64,000 nucleotides of DNA, from contig NZ_JACHLI010000024.1 of assembly GCF_014204515.1 (NCBI RefSeq), forward strand, positions 1 through 64,000, given 5' to 3'. Positions 21,131 through 29,503 of this stretch are shown in pieces. Numbering within the stretch: position 1 is the stretch's first letter; every line of letters starts with the position of its first letter. Source of the stretch: Pseudomonas nitroreducens. Its GTDB lineage: Bacteria; Pseudomonadota; Gammaproteobacteria; Pseudomonadales; Pseudomonadaceae. The notes beneath the pieces are model-generated. The model ran no database searches, had not been told where the DNA came from, and saw nothing but the letters and a program-made list of their open reading frames with translations. The position numbers were made by a program, and so were the translations under genes.

Positions 21131-22504
21131 CTACCCATGCTTGTTGAGTGCGGGCAGGTCGCGCGGTAACACTGGCAGGCGCGCCAGGTGCAGCGCCACC
21201 AGCAGGCCGATGCCGAGCAGGCCGCTGATGAACAGGCCGACGCCGTTCCAGCCATAGTGATGCCAGAACACCCCGCCGGTGGTGCCCGCCACGCTGGAGC
21301 CCATGTAGTAGCTGAACAGGTACAGCGACGAGGCCTGCCCCTTCGCCTTCAAGGCGCGGCGACCGATCCAGCTGCTGGCCACCGAGTGCGCGCCGAAGAA
21401 GCCGAAGGTGAACACCAGCAGGCCGACCAGCACCACGGCCAGCGGTTGCAGCAGGGTGACCAGTACGCCGCCGAGCATCAGCGCGATCATCGCCCAGAGC
21501 ACCCTGCGCCGGCCCAGCCTGTCGGCCAGCGAGCCCACCCAGGCCGAGCTGTAGATGCCCGACAGGTAGACCAGCGAGAGCACGCCGACGATGGCCTGGC
21601 TCAGGTGGTAGGGCTCGGCCAACAGGCGGTAGCCGATGTAGTTGAACAGGGTGACGAAGGCGCCCATCAGCACGAAGGCTTCAAGGAACAGCCAGGGCAG
21701 GCCGGCGTCGCGGAAGTGCCCGGTGAAGCCCTCGATGAGCCGGCGCGGCTTGAGGGGCGCCGGGCGGAAGTTCTTCGATTCGGGGAGGATACGCCAGAAC
21801 AGCAGCGCCGCCGCCAGGGCCAGCACGCCCAGGGTGGCCAGCGCCACGTGCCAGTTCACATAGTCCACCAGTACGCCGCTGATCAGCCGGCCGCTCATGC
21901 CGCCGATGGCATTGCCGCCGATGTACAGCCCCATCGACAGGCCGATGTGCTGCGGGTGGATTTCCTCGGAGAGGTAGGTCATGCCCACCGCCGCCAGGCC
22001 GCTGAGCGACAGGCCGAGCAGCGCGCGCATGGCCAGCACGCCGTGCCAGGTCGGCATCAGCGAGCTGCCAATGGTGAACAGCGCGGCGAGCACCAGCGAG
22101 GCGACCATGATCGACTTGCGCCCGATGGCATCGGAGATCGGCCCGGTGACCAGCAGGCCGAAGGCCATGGTGATGGTCGAGATCGACAGCACCAGGCTGC
22201 TTTGCGCGGCGGTCAGGTCGAAGGCCTTGGACAGCACCGGCATCATCGGCTGTACGCAGTAGAGCAGGGCGAAGGTGGCGAAGCCGCCGGAGAACAGCGC
22301 AAGCGAGGTGCGCATGAATTCCGGGGTGCCTTTCTCGATGTAGGTTTCGATCTCTTCGACGGCGCGCACCACGTCGCCGTTGGCTTCGCGTGCGGCCTCC
22401 AGCAGCTCGGCCGGATCGTTCGCGGCGCTGCGCTGGGGTTCGCCAGACGTTTCGTCCGCCATGGAAGGTTCTTCCCGCAAAGCCCGCAGGGCAGGTTGAC
22501 TCAC
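21131..22504 (-). CDS. MFS transporter, YnfM-like drug/arabinose efflux type
   Basis: Inner-membrane major facilitator of about 457 residues. After a charged cytoplasmic tail it has 12 predicted helices starting ALFSGGFATFALLYCVQPMMPVL, with the MFS loop motif GPISDAIGRKSIM between helices 2 and 3 and GSLADRLGRRRVLW in the second half. Resembles E. coli YnfM and the P. aeruginosa gene at the same locus. Start choice: GTG at 22504 has GAGG eight bases upstream; an ATG at 22462 with GGAAG is the alternative (443 aa). It is divergent from the LysR regulator, the usual arrangement of a regulator and its target. Substrate unknown. Confidence 0.87.
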   Translation of the reverse strand: MSQPALRALREEPSMADETSGEPQRSAANDPAELLEAAREANGDVVRAVEEIETYIEKGTPEFMRTSLALFSGGFATFALLYCVQPMMPVLSKAFDLTAAQSSLVLSISTITMAFGLLVTGPISDAIGRKSIMVASLVLAALFTIGSSLMPTWHGVLAMRALLGLSLSGLAAVGMTYLSEEIHPQHIGLSMGLYIGGNAIGGMSGRLISGVLVDYVNWHVALATLGVLALAAALLFWRILPESKNFRPAPLKPRRLIEGFTGHFRDAGLPWLFLEAFVLMGAFVTLFNYIGYRLLAEPYHLSQAIVGVLSLVYLSGIYSSAWVGSLADRLGRRRVLWAMIALMLGGVLVTLLQPLAVVLVGLLVFTFGFFGAHSVASSWIGRRALKAKGQASSLYLFSYYMGSSVAGTTGGVFWHHYGWNGVGLFISGLLGIGLLVALHLARLPVLPRDLPALNKHG

Positions 22505-22707
22505 GACACACCTCAGGTAGATGACAGCAGATGGCCTGGAATGGCGGCAAAGGTCCGCGCGGCCAGGCAAGGAGCAGGTTGGTAGTCGTTATTGGGCTTG
22601 TGTGGAAAGGATAAGGAGCGGGCTTTATTATTTCCAATATATTAATCGACATGTTTGAGTCGTTTTGCGAATCGTAGACGGAGTAGTCCCCGACGGGGCG
22701 TGACCGA

Positions 22708-22730
22708 TCGCGGACGAAGTCCGCTCCTAC
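22708..22730. repeat. REP sequence directly upstream of the LysR gene
   Basis: TCGCGGACGAAGTCCGCTCC and the following TAC form a Pseudomonas REP in the minus orientation. It ends 12 bp before the LysR ATG and only three bases before its GAGGG ribosome site (22734-22738). The preceding AT-rich segment 22620-22660 (TTTATTATTTCCAATATATT) is the probable divergent promoter/operator region. Confidence 0.85.
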
Positions 22731-22742
22731 ACCGAGGGCACC

Positions 22743-23636
22743 ATGGAACTCAGGCATCTGCGTTACTTCATCGCCGTGGCCGAGGAGCTGCACTTCGGCC
22801 GCGCCGCCGAGCAGCTGGGGATTTCCCAGCCGCCGTTGAGCCAGCAGATCCAGGCGCTGGAAGAAGAAATCGGCGCGCGCCTGCTGGAGCGCACCAACCG
22901 TCGGGTGGAGCTGACCGAGGCGGGGCGGTTGTTCCTCGACGAGGCGCGGCAGATTCTTCAGCGGGTGGAGCGCGCCACGCTGCTGGCGCGGCGTGCGCAC
23001 CAGGGCGAGATCGGTGAACTGCGGGTCGGCTTCACCGCGTCTGCGCCGTTCACTTCCAGCATCCCGCGAGCCATCCTGGCGTTCCGCCAGGCCTACCCGG
23101 ACGTGCACCTGGACCTGCAGGAGCTGAGCAGTGGCCAGGCCGTACAGGCGCTGCTGGAAGAGCGCGTGCAGGTCGGCCTGATCCGCCCGATTCCGTTGCC
23201 GGAAACCCTGGAAGCGGTGGAGCTGTTCAGCGAGCCGCTGGTGGCTGTGCTGCGCGCCGATCACCCGCTGGCCCAGGACAGCCAGGCCGGTATCGAACTG
23301 GCGGCGCTGGCAGAGGAACCCTTCGTGTTTTTTCCGCGCAGTTACGGCACCGGCCTGTACAGCCAACTGATGACGTTGTCGCGGCAGGCCGGCTTCAGCC
23401 CGCGCATCGCCCAGGAGGCGGGCGAGGCGATGACCATCATCGGCCTGGTGGCGGCGGGGCTGGGCGTGTCGATGCTGCCGGCGTCGTTCCGCCGCACGCG
23501 GGTGGACGGCGTGGTCTATCGCACCCTGAGCGATCCGGGCGCGACCAGCTCGGTGTGGCTGGTGCGGCGGCGCAACGAATCGTCACGCCTGGCGCAGTCG
23601 TTCTTCGACCTGGTGACCCAGCAAATCCAGGCCTGA
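22743..23636 (+). CDS. LysR-family transcriptional regulator
   Basis: A 297-residue LTTR: N-terminal winged helix-turn-helix (MELRHLRYFIAVAEELHFGRAAEQLGISQPPLSQQIQALE, recognition helix near 28-45), linker helix, and an effector-binding domain from about 90 with a BenM/CatM-like start (ELRVGFTASAPF). LTTRs of this branch often sense aromatic or small acid ligands. Divergent from the MFS gene, so likely its regulator. The ribosome site GAGGG is only four bases from the ATG and touches a REP hairpin, which could modulate translation. Confidence 0.93.
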   Translation: MELRHLRYFIAVAEELHFGRAAEQLGISQPPLSQQIQALEEEIGARLLERTNRRVELTEAGRLFLDEARQILQRVERATLLARRAHQGEIGELRVGFTASAPFTSSIPRAILAFRQAYPDVHLDLQELSSGQAVQALLEERVQVGLIRPIPLPETLEAVELFSEPLVAVLRADHPLAQDSQAGIELAALAEEPFVFFPRSYGTGLYSQLMTLSRQAGFSPRIAQEAGEAMTIIGLVAAGLGVSMLPASFRRTRVDGVVYRTLSDPGATSSVWLVRRRNESSRLAQSFFDLVTQQIQA

Positions 23637-23652
23637 TGCCGCGCTCTCAATA

Positions 23653-23740
23653 GCGTAGGGCGCATAAAGCGGAACGCTTTATCCGCCGTTTCCCGATGAC
23701 AGGACGGCGGATAACGCTTTAGGCGTTATGCGCCCTACGC
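23653..23740. repeat. Extragenic palindromic repeat, copy 2 of 2
   Basis: An 88-bp element with perfect 14-bp terminal inverted repeats: GCGTAGGGCGCATA at 23653-23666 and its complement at 23727-23740. Each half is internally palindromic (AAAGCGGAACGCTTT; AACGCTTTAGGCGTT). Related to 17529-17599 but about 17 bp longer in the centre. It lies tail-to-tail between LysR and the end of the aryl polyene operon. Confidence 0.8.
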
Positions 23741-23758
23741 GAGAGCGCACAGTCAGCT

Positions 23759-24199
23759 TTACTTGGCGTAATCCGCCTTCAGCGCAACCCCGGCGATGAC
23801 CGCACCGGCGTGGCACTCGAACTGCTGGGCGTCCTTGTACTCGTTGCGCTTGTAGTAGCTGACGATGTTGGTCACGGCGGTGGCGCCGGCCTTCTTCGCC
23901 GAGTCCTGCAGGGTGATCAGCGCCGATTGCAGGGCCCAGCGGCAGGCTTCCTCGTCGCTCTTGTTGAAGGCGTTGGTCTTCTTGTTGGTGATCGCGCCGG
24001 ACTGGATCACCTTGAGCTTGTCGCCGGCCGGGTTGCCGGCCAGGTAGAACTTCACGCTGCCGTCGAGCTTGCCGGTCTTCGTCGCTTCGGCGACGACTTC
24101 GTCGAAGGGCAGGTGCAGGGTGGTGTCGCGCGCCTGGCTGATGGCCGGGAAGGACGCGCAGAGAGCGAGGGCGAGGGCCCCGAGGGTCTTGCGTTGCAT
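23759..24199 (-). CDS. Small exported protein, 'excinuclease ATPase subunit'-type of aryl polyene loci
   Basis: A 146-residue protein with a cleavable signal peptide (MQRKTLGALALALCASFPAISQA). The mature part has TTLHLPFDEVVAEA near its start and two cysteines (CRWAL, FECHAGAV) that could form a disulfide. Database entries often label such proteins excinuclease subunit, but it has no P-loop and is exported, so that name is misleading. Last gene of the leftward aryl polyene operon, starting 27 bp after the lipoprotein gene. Function unknown; a periplasmic accessory role is inferred from position. Confidence 0.8.
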   Translation of the reverse strand: MQRKTLGALALALCASFPAISQARDTTLHLPFDEVVAEATKTGKLDGSVKFYLAGNPAGDKLKVIQSGAITNKKTNAFNKSDEEACRWALQSALITLQDSAKKAGATAVTNIVSYYKRNEYKDAQQFECHAGAVIAGVALKADYAK

Positions 24200-24225
24200 G
24201 GATCGACTCCTTGTCGATGGTGGGA

Positions 24226-24624
24226 TCATGGGCTCGGCGGGGCGAGGTGCAGGTTCTGCAGGATCCGGTTGTTGAGGAGGGTGACCCACTTGTTGTAGTT
24301 GCGGTGGATCTGCCCGTCCTTCTCGTCCAGGCCGCTGCTGCTGCGCAGCTTGATGGAGTACTGCTGGCTGCTGTAGGGAATGCTGATCTCGGCGTGGTGA
24401 CGCTCGCGCACGGTGATCTGCGCGTAGATCACGTTGCCGGCGTCCTGCTGCACGGTCCATTTCTGCTCGTCCAGCGCATCGCGGATGGCGGCCTGCACCT
24501 GCACCGAGGTGCGGTTGCTGTCCGCCGGCAGGCTCTGGTCGATGTTCTGCACCGGCTTGGTGGTGCAGCCGAGCGCCAGCGTGGTGGCCACGCACAGCAG
24601 CAGGCTGCGGATCAGTCGGGACAT
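24226..24624 (-). CDS. Small lipoprotein of the aryl polyene operon
   Basis: 132 residues with a lipoprotein signal peptide and lipobox LALGC (Cys20). The mature part is basic and polar (DSNRTSVQVQAAIRDALDEQKWTV) with alternating strand-like segments (NVIYAQITVRERHHAEISIPY), consistent with a small alpha/beta periplasmic domain. It lies 34 bp after apeR in the same direction. No specific function can be assigned; the location suggests a role in handling or export of the polyene lipid. Confidence 0.8.
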   Translation of the reverse strand: MSRLIRSLLLCVATTLALGCTTKPVQNIDQSLPADSNRTSVQVQAAIRDALDEQKWTVQQDAGNVIYAQITVRERHHAEISIPYSSQQYSIKLRSSSGLDEKDGQIHRNYNKWVTLLNNRILQNLHLAPPSP

Positions 24625-24658
24625 GGCTTGCTCTCCTTGCAGGGTCGTCGGGATGGGG

Positions 24659-25885
24659 TCAGCGCCAGCGCTTGAAGATCAGCGAGGTGTTGATGCCGCC
24701 GAAGGCGAAGTTGTTGTTCATCACGTACTCGTTGCTCATCGCGCGCGGCTCGCCGCGCAGGTAGTCGAGCTCGCCGCAGCGCGGGTCGATCTCGTCCAGG
24801 TTGAGGGTGTGCACGTAGCGGTCGCTGTTCATCATCTCGATGCTGAACCAGGACTCCAGCGCGCCGCACGCTCCCAGCGTGTGGCCGAGGAAACTCTTCT
24901 GCGAGCTGATCGGCATGCGGCTGCCGAACAGCTCGCTGGTGGCCAGGGTCTCGGCGATGTCGCCCTGCTCGGTGGCGGTGCCGTGACCGTTCACATAGCC
25001 GATGGCGTCGGCAGTGAGGCCGGCATCTTCCAGCGCCAGCTCCATCGCGCGGCGCATGGTCGACTGTTCCGGGCGGGTGGTGTGCTGGCCGTCGGCGTTG
25101 CTGCCGAAGCCGACGATCTCCGCGTGGATGTGCGCGCCGCGAGCGAGGGCGTGCTCCAGTTCTTCCAGCACCAGCATGCCGGCGCCTTCACCGATCACCA
25201 GGCCGTCGCGACCGCTGTCGTAGGGGCGCGGGGTGGTGTGCGGGGCGTCGTTCTTCAGGCTGGTGGCGTAGAGCGCGTCGAACACCATGGCCTCGGTCGG
25301 GCACAGCTCCTCGGCGCCACCGGCGAGCATCAGCGGCAGGCGGCCGAAGCGGATCGCCTCGTAGGCGTAGCCGATACCCTGGCTGCCACTGGTGCAGGCG
25401 CTGGAGGTGGGGATCACCCGGCCGGTCAGGCCGAAGAAGATGCTGATATTCGCCGCCGTGGTGTGCGGCATCATGCGCACGTAGGAGTTGGCGTTGAGGC
25501 CGTCGGCCACCGAGTTGAGCAGCATGTTACCGAACGCCTTGATCTCGTCGGTGCTGCCGGTGGACGAGCCGCAGGCCACGCCCATGCGACCGTCGCGGAT
25601 CGACTCGTCGCCCAGCAGGCCGGCGTCGGCCAGCGCGCGCTCGGCGGCGCCAACGGACAAGCGCGAGACGCGGCCCATGCTGCGCAGCTGCTTGCGGGTC
25701 CAGTGCCTGGGCACCACGAAGTCCAGCACCGGGCCGGCCAGCCGGGTATTGAGTTCGGTGAAACGGTCCCACTCGTCCATGCGGCGGATGCCGCTCTGGC
25801 TGGCGCTGAAGTTCGCCTCGATGCTCGCCCAGTCCGAACCCAGGGAGGTGATGCCGGACATGCCGGTGATGACCACGCGCTTCAT
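24659..25885 (-). CDS. apeR: Aryl polyene beta-ketoacyl-ACP synthase (ApeR-type)
   Basis: Elongating ketosynthase of a type II PKS, 408 residues. Catalytic Cys164 (TSSACTSGSQG), His301 (NGHGTATEQGD), Lys330 and His335 (LGHTLGAC) are all present, so it should be active as a homodimer. In characterised APE systems ApeR acts beside the ApeO:ApeC pair. The ATG at 25885 overlaps the ketoreductase stop by one base. Gene order O-P-Q-R matches the described clusters. The longer open frame upstream is an artefact. Confidence 0.93.
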   Translation of the reverse strand: MKRVVITGMSGITSLGSDWASIEANFSASQSGIRRMDEWDRFTELNTRLAGPVLDFVVPRHWTRKQLRSMGRVSRLSVGAAERALADAGLLGDESIRDGRMGVACGSSTGSTDEIKAFGNMLLNSVADGLNANSYVRMMPHTTAANISIFFGLTGRVIPTSSACTSGSQGIGYAYEAIRFGRLPLMLAGGAEELCPTEAMVFDALYATSLKNDAPHTTPRPYDSGRDGLVIGEGAGMLVLEELEHALARGAHIHAEIVGFGSNADGQHTTRPEQSTMRRAMELALEDAGLTADAIGYVNGHGTATEQGDIAETLATSELFGSRMPISSQKSFLGHTLGACGALESWFSIEMMNSDRYVHTLNLDEIDPRCGELDYLRGEPRAMSNEYVMNNNFAFGGINTSLIFKRWR

Positions 25886-26613
25886 CAGCACAGCCCTCCG
25901 TTGACCGCCAGCACCTGGCGGGTGATGTAGCCGGCCTCGGCCGACATCAGGAAGTTCACCGCGCCGGCGACTTCTTCCGGGGTGCCCATGCGCTGGGCGG
26001 GGATCATCTTGAGGATTTCCTCCACCGGCACCTGCTCGTCGAGCATGGCGGTATCGATCAGTCCCGGCGCCACGCAGTTCACGGTGATCCTGCGTTTGCC
26101 CAGCTCGATGGCCAGCGCTTTGGCGGCGCCGATGACGCCGGCCTTGGAGGCGCTGTAGTTGACCTGGCCACGGTTGCCGATCAGCCCGGACACCGAAGTG
26201 ATGCAGACGATGCGCCCCGGCTGGCGGCGGCGGATCATCGGCATGATCAGCGGGTGCAGGACGTTGTAGAAACCATCGAGGTTGGTGCGCAGCACCTGGT
26301 CCCAGTCCTCTTCGGTCAGCGCCGGGAAGGCGCCGTCGCGGGTCAGGCCGGCGTTGCACACCACGCCGTAATAGGCGCCGTGGGCTTCCACGTCGGCTTC
26401 GAGGATGGAGCGCGCGGCCTCGCGGTCGGCCACGTCGAACTGCAGCACGCGGGCATTGCGGCCCAGGGCCTGGATCTCGGCCTGCACGGCCTCGGCTTCG
26501 GCGCGGCCGCTGCGGCAGTGCAGCACGATGTCGTAACCGGCGTTGGCCAGGCGCAGGGCAATGGCGCGGCCGATGCCGCGGCTGGAGCCAGTTACCAGAA
26601 TGGAGTCAGTCAT
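25885..26613 (-). CDS. apeQ: 3-ketoacyl-ACP reductase (ApeQ-type)
   Basis: Short-chain dehydrogenase of the FabG family, 242 residues, reducing the beta-keto group after each polyene extension. The Rossmann motif is TGSSRGIGRA (8-17) with the NAG loop CNAGL at 86-90. The catalytic triad is Ser140, Tyr153 and Lys157 (VNYSASKAG). The ATG overlaps the ApeP stop by four bases. A normal FabG would be expected elsewhere on the chromosome; this copy is dedicated by context. Confidence 0.93.
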   Translation of the reverse strand: MTDSILVTGSSRGIGRAIALRLANAGYDIVLHCRSGRAEAEAVQAEIQALGRNARVLQFDVADREAARSILEADVEAHGAYYGVVCNAGLTRDGAFPALTEEDWDQVLRTNLDGFYNVLHPLIMPMIRRRQPGRIVCITSVSGLIGNRGQVNYSASKAGVIGAAKALAIELGKRRITVNCVAPGLIDTAMLDEQVPVEEILKMIPAQRMGTPEEVAGAVNFLMSAEAGYITRQVLAVNGGLC

Positions 26614-27077
26614 ACGCGGGGCTCATGTAAAGCAGGTTCTTGTAGGTAGCTCGCCACTTCCGGCGGACGGAACACGGTCAGGCGCGCCAGCGCCCTGATG
26701 CCCGGCCCTGTCAGGTGGCATTCGAAAACGCCCATGCCGTTGTCGTCCTGCAGGGTACGGATGGCATGGACGGTGAGTTCGGACCCGACGGGGAAGCTCG
26801 CCACGTCGCACTGGTACTGCCGGGTGCCGAGCAGGAAGCCCAGCTCCACCGGCTCGCCGCGCGAGCGTGCCTGGCAGCCGGCGTAGGCGGCGACGCTCTG
26901 CGCCATCAGCTCCACGCCGACCCAGGCCGGCAGGCTGCCGTCGGCCTCGTTGAACAGCCCGCCGGGGCGCACCGTCAGGCGCGTGCGGATGTCCTCGTCG
27001 CCGAACTCGAGGACCTCGTCGAGCAGGATCATGTCGCCCGCATGGGGCAGCAGCGAGGCGATCGGCCAGTCGATCAT
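26610..27077 (-). CDS. apeP: Hotdog dehydratase subunit (ApeP-type)
   Basis: 155-residue hotdog-fold protein of the FabZ/FabA superfamily, subunit of the 3-hydroxyacyl-ACP dehydratase. It keeps the Glu-containing helix (GVELMAQ, Glu56), but where FabZ has FPGHFP it reads RPGGLFNEADG, so the catalytic His is missing. The ApeI-like domain encoded at 38420-40096 has the reverse pattern. The two should therefore form a composite active site as a heterodimer, consistent with the described ApeI:ApeP pair. Overlaps apeO and apeQ by four bases each. Confidence 0.9.
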   Translation of the reverse strand: MIDWPIASLLPHAGDMILLDEVLEFGDEDIRTRLTVRPGGLFNEADGSLPAWVGVELMAQSVAAYAGCQARSRGEPVELGFLLGTRQYQCDVASFPVGSELTVHAIRTLQDDNGMGVFECHLTGPGIRALARLTVFRPPEVASYLQEPALHEPRV

Positions 27078-28282
27078 CGGGTCACTCCAGGGTCATTGCG
27101 CAGCTCGCCCAGGATCAGGCTGATGTTGTTGCCGCCGAAGGCGAACGAGTTGCTCATCAGGTAGCGCGGGCCGGCGGACGGCAGGCGCGGCGCGTCTTCG
27201 CCCACCAGTTGCAGCGCCGGCAGTTGCGGGTCGGCGATGCCGTCCCAGCGCTGCGGCGGCAGGCGCTTGTCCGGGTTGTGCTCGCCCAGCAGCAGCCAGC
27301 AGAACGCCGCTTCCAGCGCACCGGCGGCGCCGAGGGTATGCCCGGACAGCGGCTTGGTCGAAGAGCAGGGCACGCCGCCAGGAAACTCCGCGCTGACGGC
27401 GAGGCTCTCCATGGCGTCGTTGTGCTGTGTCGCGGTGCCGTGCAGATTCAGGTAGGCAATCTGGCTGGCTTGCACTTGCGCATCGGCCAGCGCCTTGCGC
27501 ATCGCCTCGCGTGCGCCACGGCCTTCGGGTTCGGGGGCGGAAATATGGTGCGCGTCGGAGCTGGCGCCGCAGCCGAGCAGGGCCACTGCGCCGGGCTCGC
27601 GGGTCATCAGGAACAACGCGGCGCCCTCGCCGATGTTGATGCCGTGGCGGTTGGCCGAGAACGGCTTGCACAGCTCGTCGGAGACCGCTTCCAGCGCGCT
27701 GAAGCCGTTCAGCGTCAGCTCGCACAGGCTGTCCACGCCGCCGCACAGCACGGCATCGCAAAGCCCCAGATTGAGCAGCCGGCGTGCGCTCTGCAGGGCG
27801 CGGCCGCTGGAAGTGCAGGCGGTGGAAATCACGTAGGCGGGGCCGGCCAGCTCGTAGTGTCCGGCGAGGTACACCGCCGGGTCGGACAGCTCCTGGTGCG
27901 AATAGTGGAAGCCTTCGGGCAACTGGCCGTGCAGGCTGTGGTGGCGCACGCCCTGGGTGGTTTCCTGGATGCCCGAGGTGCTGGTGCCCAGCACCACCGC
28001 CACGCGCGCTGCGCCGTAGCGCTGGATGGCCGCGCGGATGGCCGGGTCGATCTGCGTGGCGGCCGCCAGCAGCAGGCGGTTGTTGCGGGTGTCGTGGCGC
28101 TTGTCGGGAATGGCAGCCAGGCGCGCCTTCACCGTGCCCACCGGCAGGCTCCGGCCCGGCACCCAGCCAGCCTGCACCTGCATGCCCGCCGACACGCCGG
28201 CCAGCAGCGCGGCGGCCACTTCGCGGCGGTCGTTGCCCAGGGCACAGATCAGGCCCAGCTGGTTGAGGTAGGTGGCGGTCAT
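27074..28282 (-). CDS. apeO: Aryl polyene ketosynthase (ApeO-type)
   Basis: 402-residue beta-ketoacyl synthase with Cys156 (ISTACTSSGRAL), His281 (LHGTATQ), Lys310 and His315 (SGHTLGAAG). In characterised APE systems ApeO pairs with the short chain-length factor ApeC, whose homologue is the first gene of this operon. It forms carbon-carbon bonds between ACP-bound aryl starter and malonyl units. Start ATG overlaps the lipoprotein stop by four bases and its stop overlaps apeP. Shares only motif-level similarity with ApeR, so it is not a recent duplicate. Confidence 0.93.
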   Translation of the reverse strand: MTATYLNQLGLICALGNDRREVAAALLAGVSAGMQVQAGWVPGRSLPVGTVKARLAAIPDKRHDTRNNRLLLAAATQIDPAIRAAIQRYGAARVAVVLGTSTSGIQETTQGVRHHSLHGQLPEGFHYSHQELSDPAVYLAGHYELAGPAYVISTACTSSGRALQSARRLLNLGLCDAVLCGGVDSLCELTLNGFSALEAVSDELCKPFSANRHGINIGEGAALFLMTREPGAVALLGCGASSDAHHISAPEPEGRGAREAMRKALADAQVQASQIAYLNLHGTATQHNDAMESLAVSAEFPGGVPCSSTKPLSGHTLGAAGALEAAFCWLLLGEHNPDKRLPPQRWDGIADPQLPALQLVGEDAPRLPSAGPRYLMSNSFAFGGNNISLILGELRNDPGVTR

Positions 28283-28761
28283 GGAGCGCTATCCAGGGGC
28301 GTCACGTGATAGTGGATGTCAGCGGATTGCAGGGTGAAATCCTGCGTCGAACGATAAGTGATCTCCCAGCGCTGTTGCAGTTCGCGGGTGGCGCCTTCCG
28401 TCTGGTAGTCCGCCGGCCGATAGCGCGCGGCGAGCTGGTCCGGCGGAGTGAGGGCGAACAGCAGCACGGCGAACAGCTCGCGCGCTTCCGGGTTGGGCGG
28501 CAGCAGACCGTCGTTGCTCCACTCGCCGTCACGCAGCAGCTGGCGCGACAGCGGGATGCCCAGCGGATCGATCAGCGACCAGCGCAGCGCCCCGCCTTCC
28601 TGCTGGATCACCAGCAGCCAGTCCTGCGACGCTCCGCCCTGTTCGCGCTGGATATGCAGCTGCAGCGGCGTCGCCAGCGGCGGCAATGCCGACGGCAGCG
28701 GCGCCTGCTGGGCGCAACCGGCCAGCAGCAGGACGAAGGCAAGACTCAGCCAGCGGATCAT
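28279..28761 (-). CDS. Aryl polyene locus lipoprotein (DUF3261-like)
   Basis: 160-residue lipoprotein: signal peptide MIRWLSLAFVLLLAGC with Cys16 as the lipidated residue. The mature domain is beta-rich (QDWLLVIQQEGGALRWSLIDPLGIPLSRQLL). A small lipoprotein of this kind just upstream of apeO is a regular part of APE clusters (position of apeN in published maps; symbol withheld because I assign it by order only). Probably acts with the LolA-like protein and MMPL exporter to place the product in the outer membrane. Confidence 0.82.
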   Translation of the reverse strand: MIRWLSLAFVLLLAGCAQQAPLPSALPPLATPLQLHIQREQGGASQDWLLVIQQEGGALRWSLIDPLGIPLSRQLLRDGEWSNDGLLPPNPEARELFAVLLFALTPPDQLAARYRPADYQTEGATRELQQRWEITYRSTQDFTLQSADIHYHVTPLDSAP

Positions 28762-28763
28762 GC

Positions 28764-29486
28764 TCAGCGGCTCTCCAGGGGTTTGCGCACCACGGCGTTG
28801 ACCAGGGTTTCCTCGCGCTGGCCGAACGGCTTGGCCTTGCGCAGGCCCCAGCGTTCCAGCAGGCCGAAGTCCCTGGCGCGGCTCCACCACAGGTAGGGGT
28901 AGGAGACGTTGCGTTCGCTGAACTCGAAGCCCTGCTCGCGGAGCATCTGCAGGTACTGCGCGGCGCTCTTCTGCACGTGCATCGGGTGGCGGAAGAACCA
29001 GCGGATCACCCAGGTATCGATGTACGCCTCGGTGGACTCGGCGAACAGCAGCAGGCCGCCGGGCTTGAGTACGCGCCAGAACTCTTCCAGCGCACGCTCC
29101 TGCTCCACCAGGTGGTGGAAGGTCTGGTGGCAGAACAGGATGTCGACGCTGGCCGAGGGCAGCATCAGGTCGGCGCAGTCGGCGCAGTTGAGTTCGACCT
29201 CGACGTTCTCCCGCGCCGCTTCCAGCGCCGAGCAGTCGAGGCTGTGCGGGTCGGCATCCAGGCCGATCAGGCGGCCGGGCTGGAAGGCATCGCGCAGCAG
29301 GCGGAACGAACGGCCCTGGCCGCAGCCGGCGTCCAGCAGCACGGGGTTGGCCGGGATGTCCCAGCTCACCAGGCGCTTGAGGTCGTTGATCGCCACGCGC
29401 AGCACGTGGTGCTGCCAGGTGTGGCTTTGCAGGAACCAGAAACCGAAGCGGGTTTCCTCGACGTAGGTGGAAGCGGGGCGGGTCAT
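28764..29486 (-). CDS. SAM-dependent methyltransferase (class I)
   Basis: 240 residues with a Rossmann SAM-binding fold: motif I VLLDAGCGQGRS (near 49-60), acidic loop IGLDADPHS and motif VDILFCHQTFHHL. The start ATG at 29486 follows GGACTGTC. In the aryl polyene operon it is the natural candidate to O-methylate the aryl ring, as methylated rings occur in flexirubin- and APE-type pigments. Substrate is inferred from context only. The larger open frame extending upstream is not coding. Confidence 0.85.
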   Translation of the reverse strand: MTRPASTYVEETRFGFWFLQSHTWQHHVLRVAINDLKRLVSWDIPANPVLLDAGCGQGRSFRLLRDAFQPGRLIGLDADPHSLDCSALEAARENVEVELNCADCADLMLPSASVDILFCHQTFHHLVEQERALEEFWRVLKPGGLLLFAESTEAYIDTWVIRWFFRHPMHVQKSAAQYLQMLREQGFEFSERNVSYPYLWWSRARDFGLLERWGLRKAKPFGQREETLVNAVVRKPLESR

Positions 29487-29503
29487 GACAGTCCTTGTCC
29501 TTT

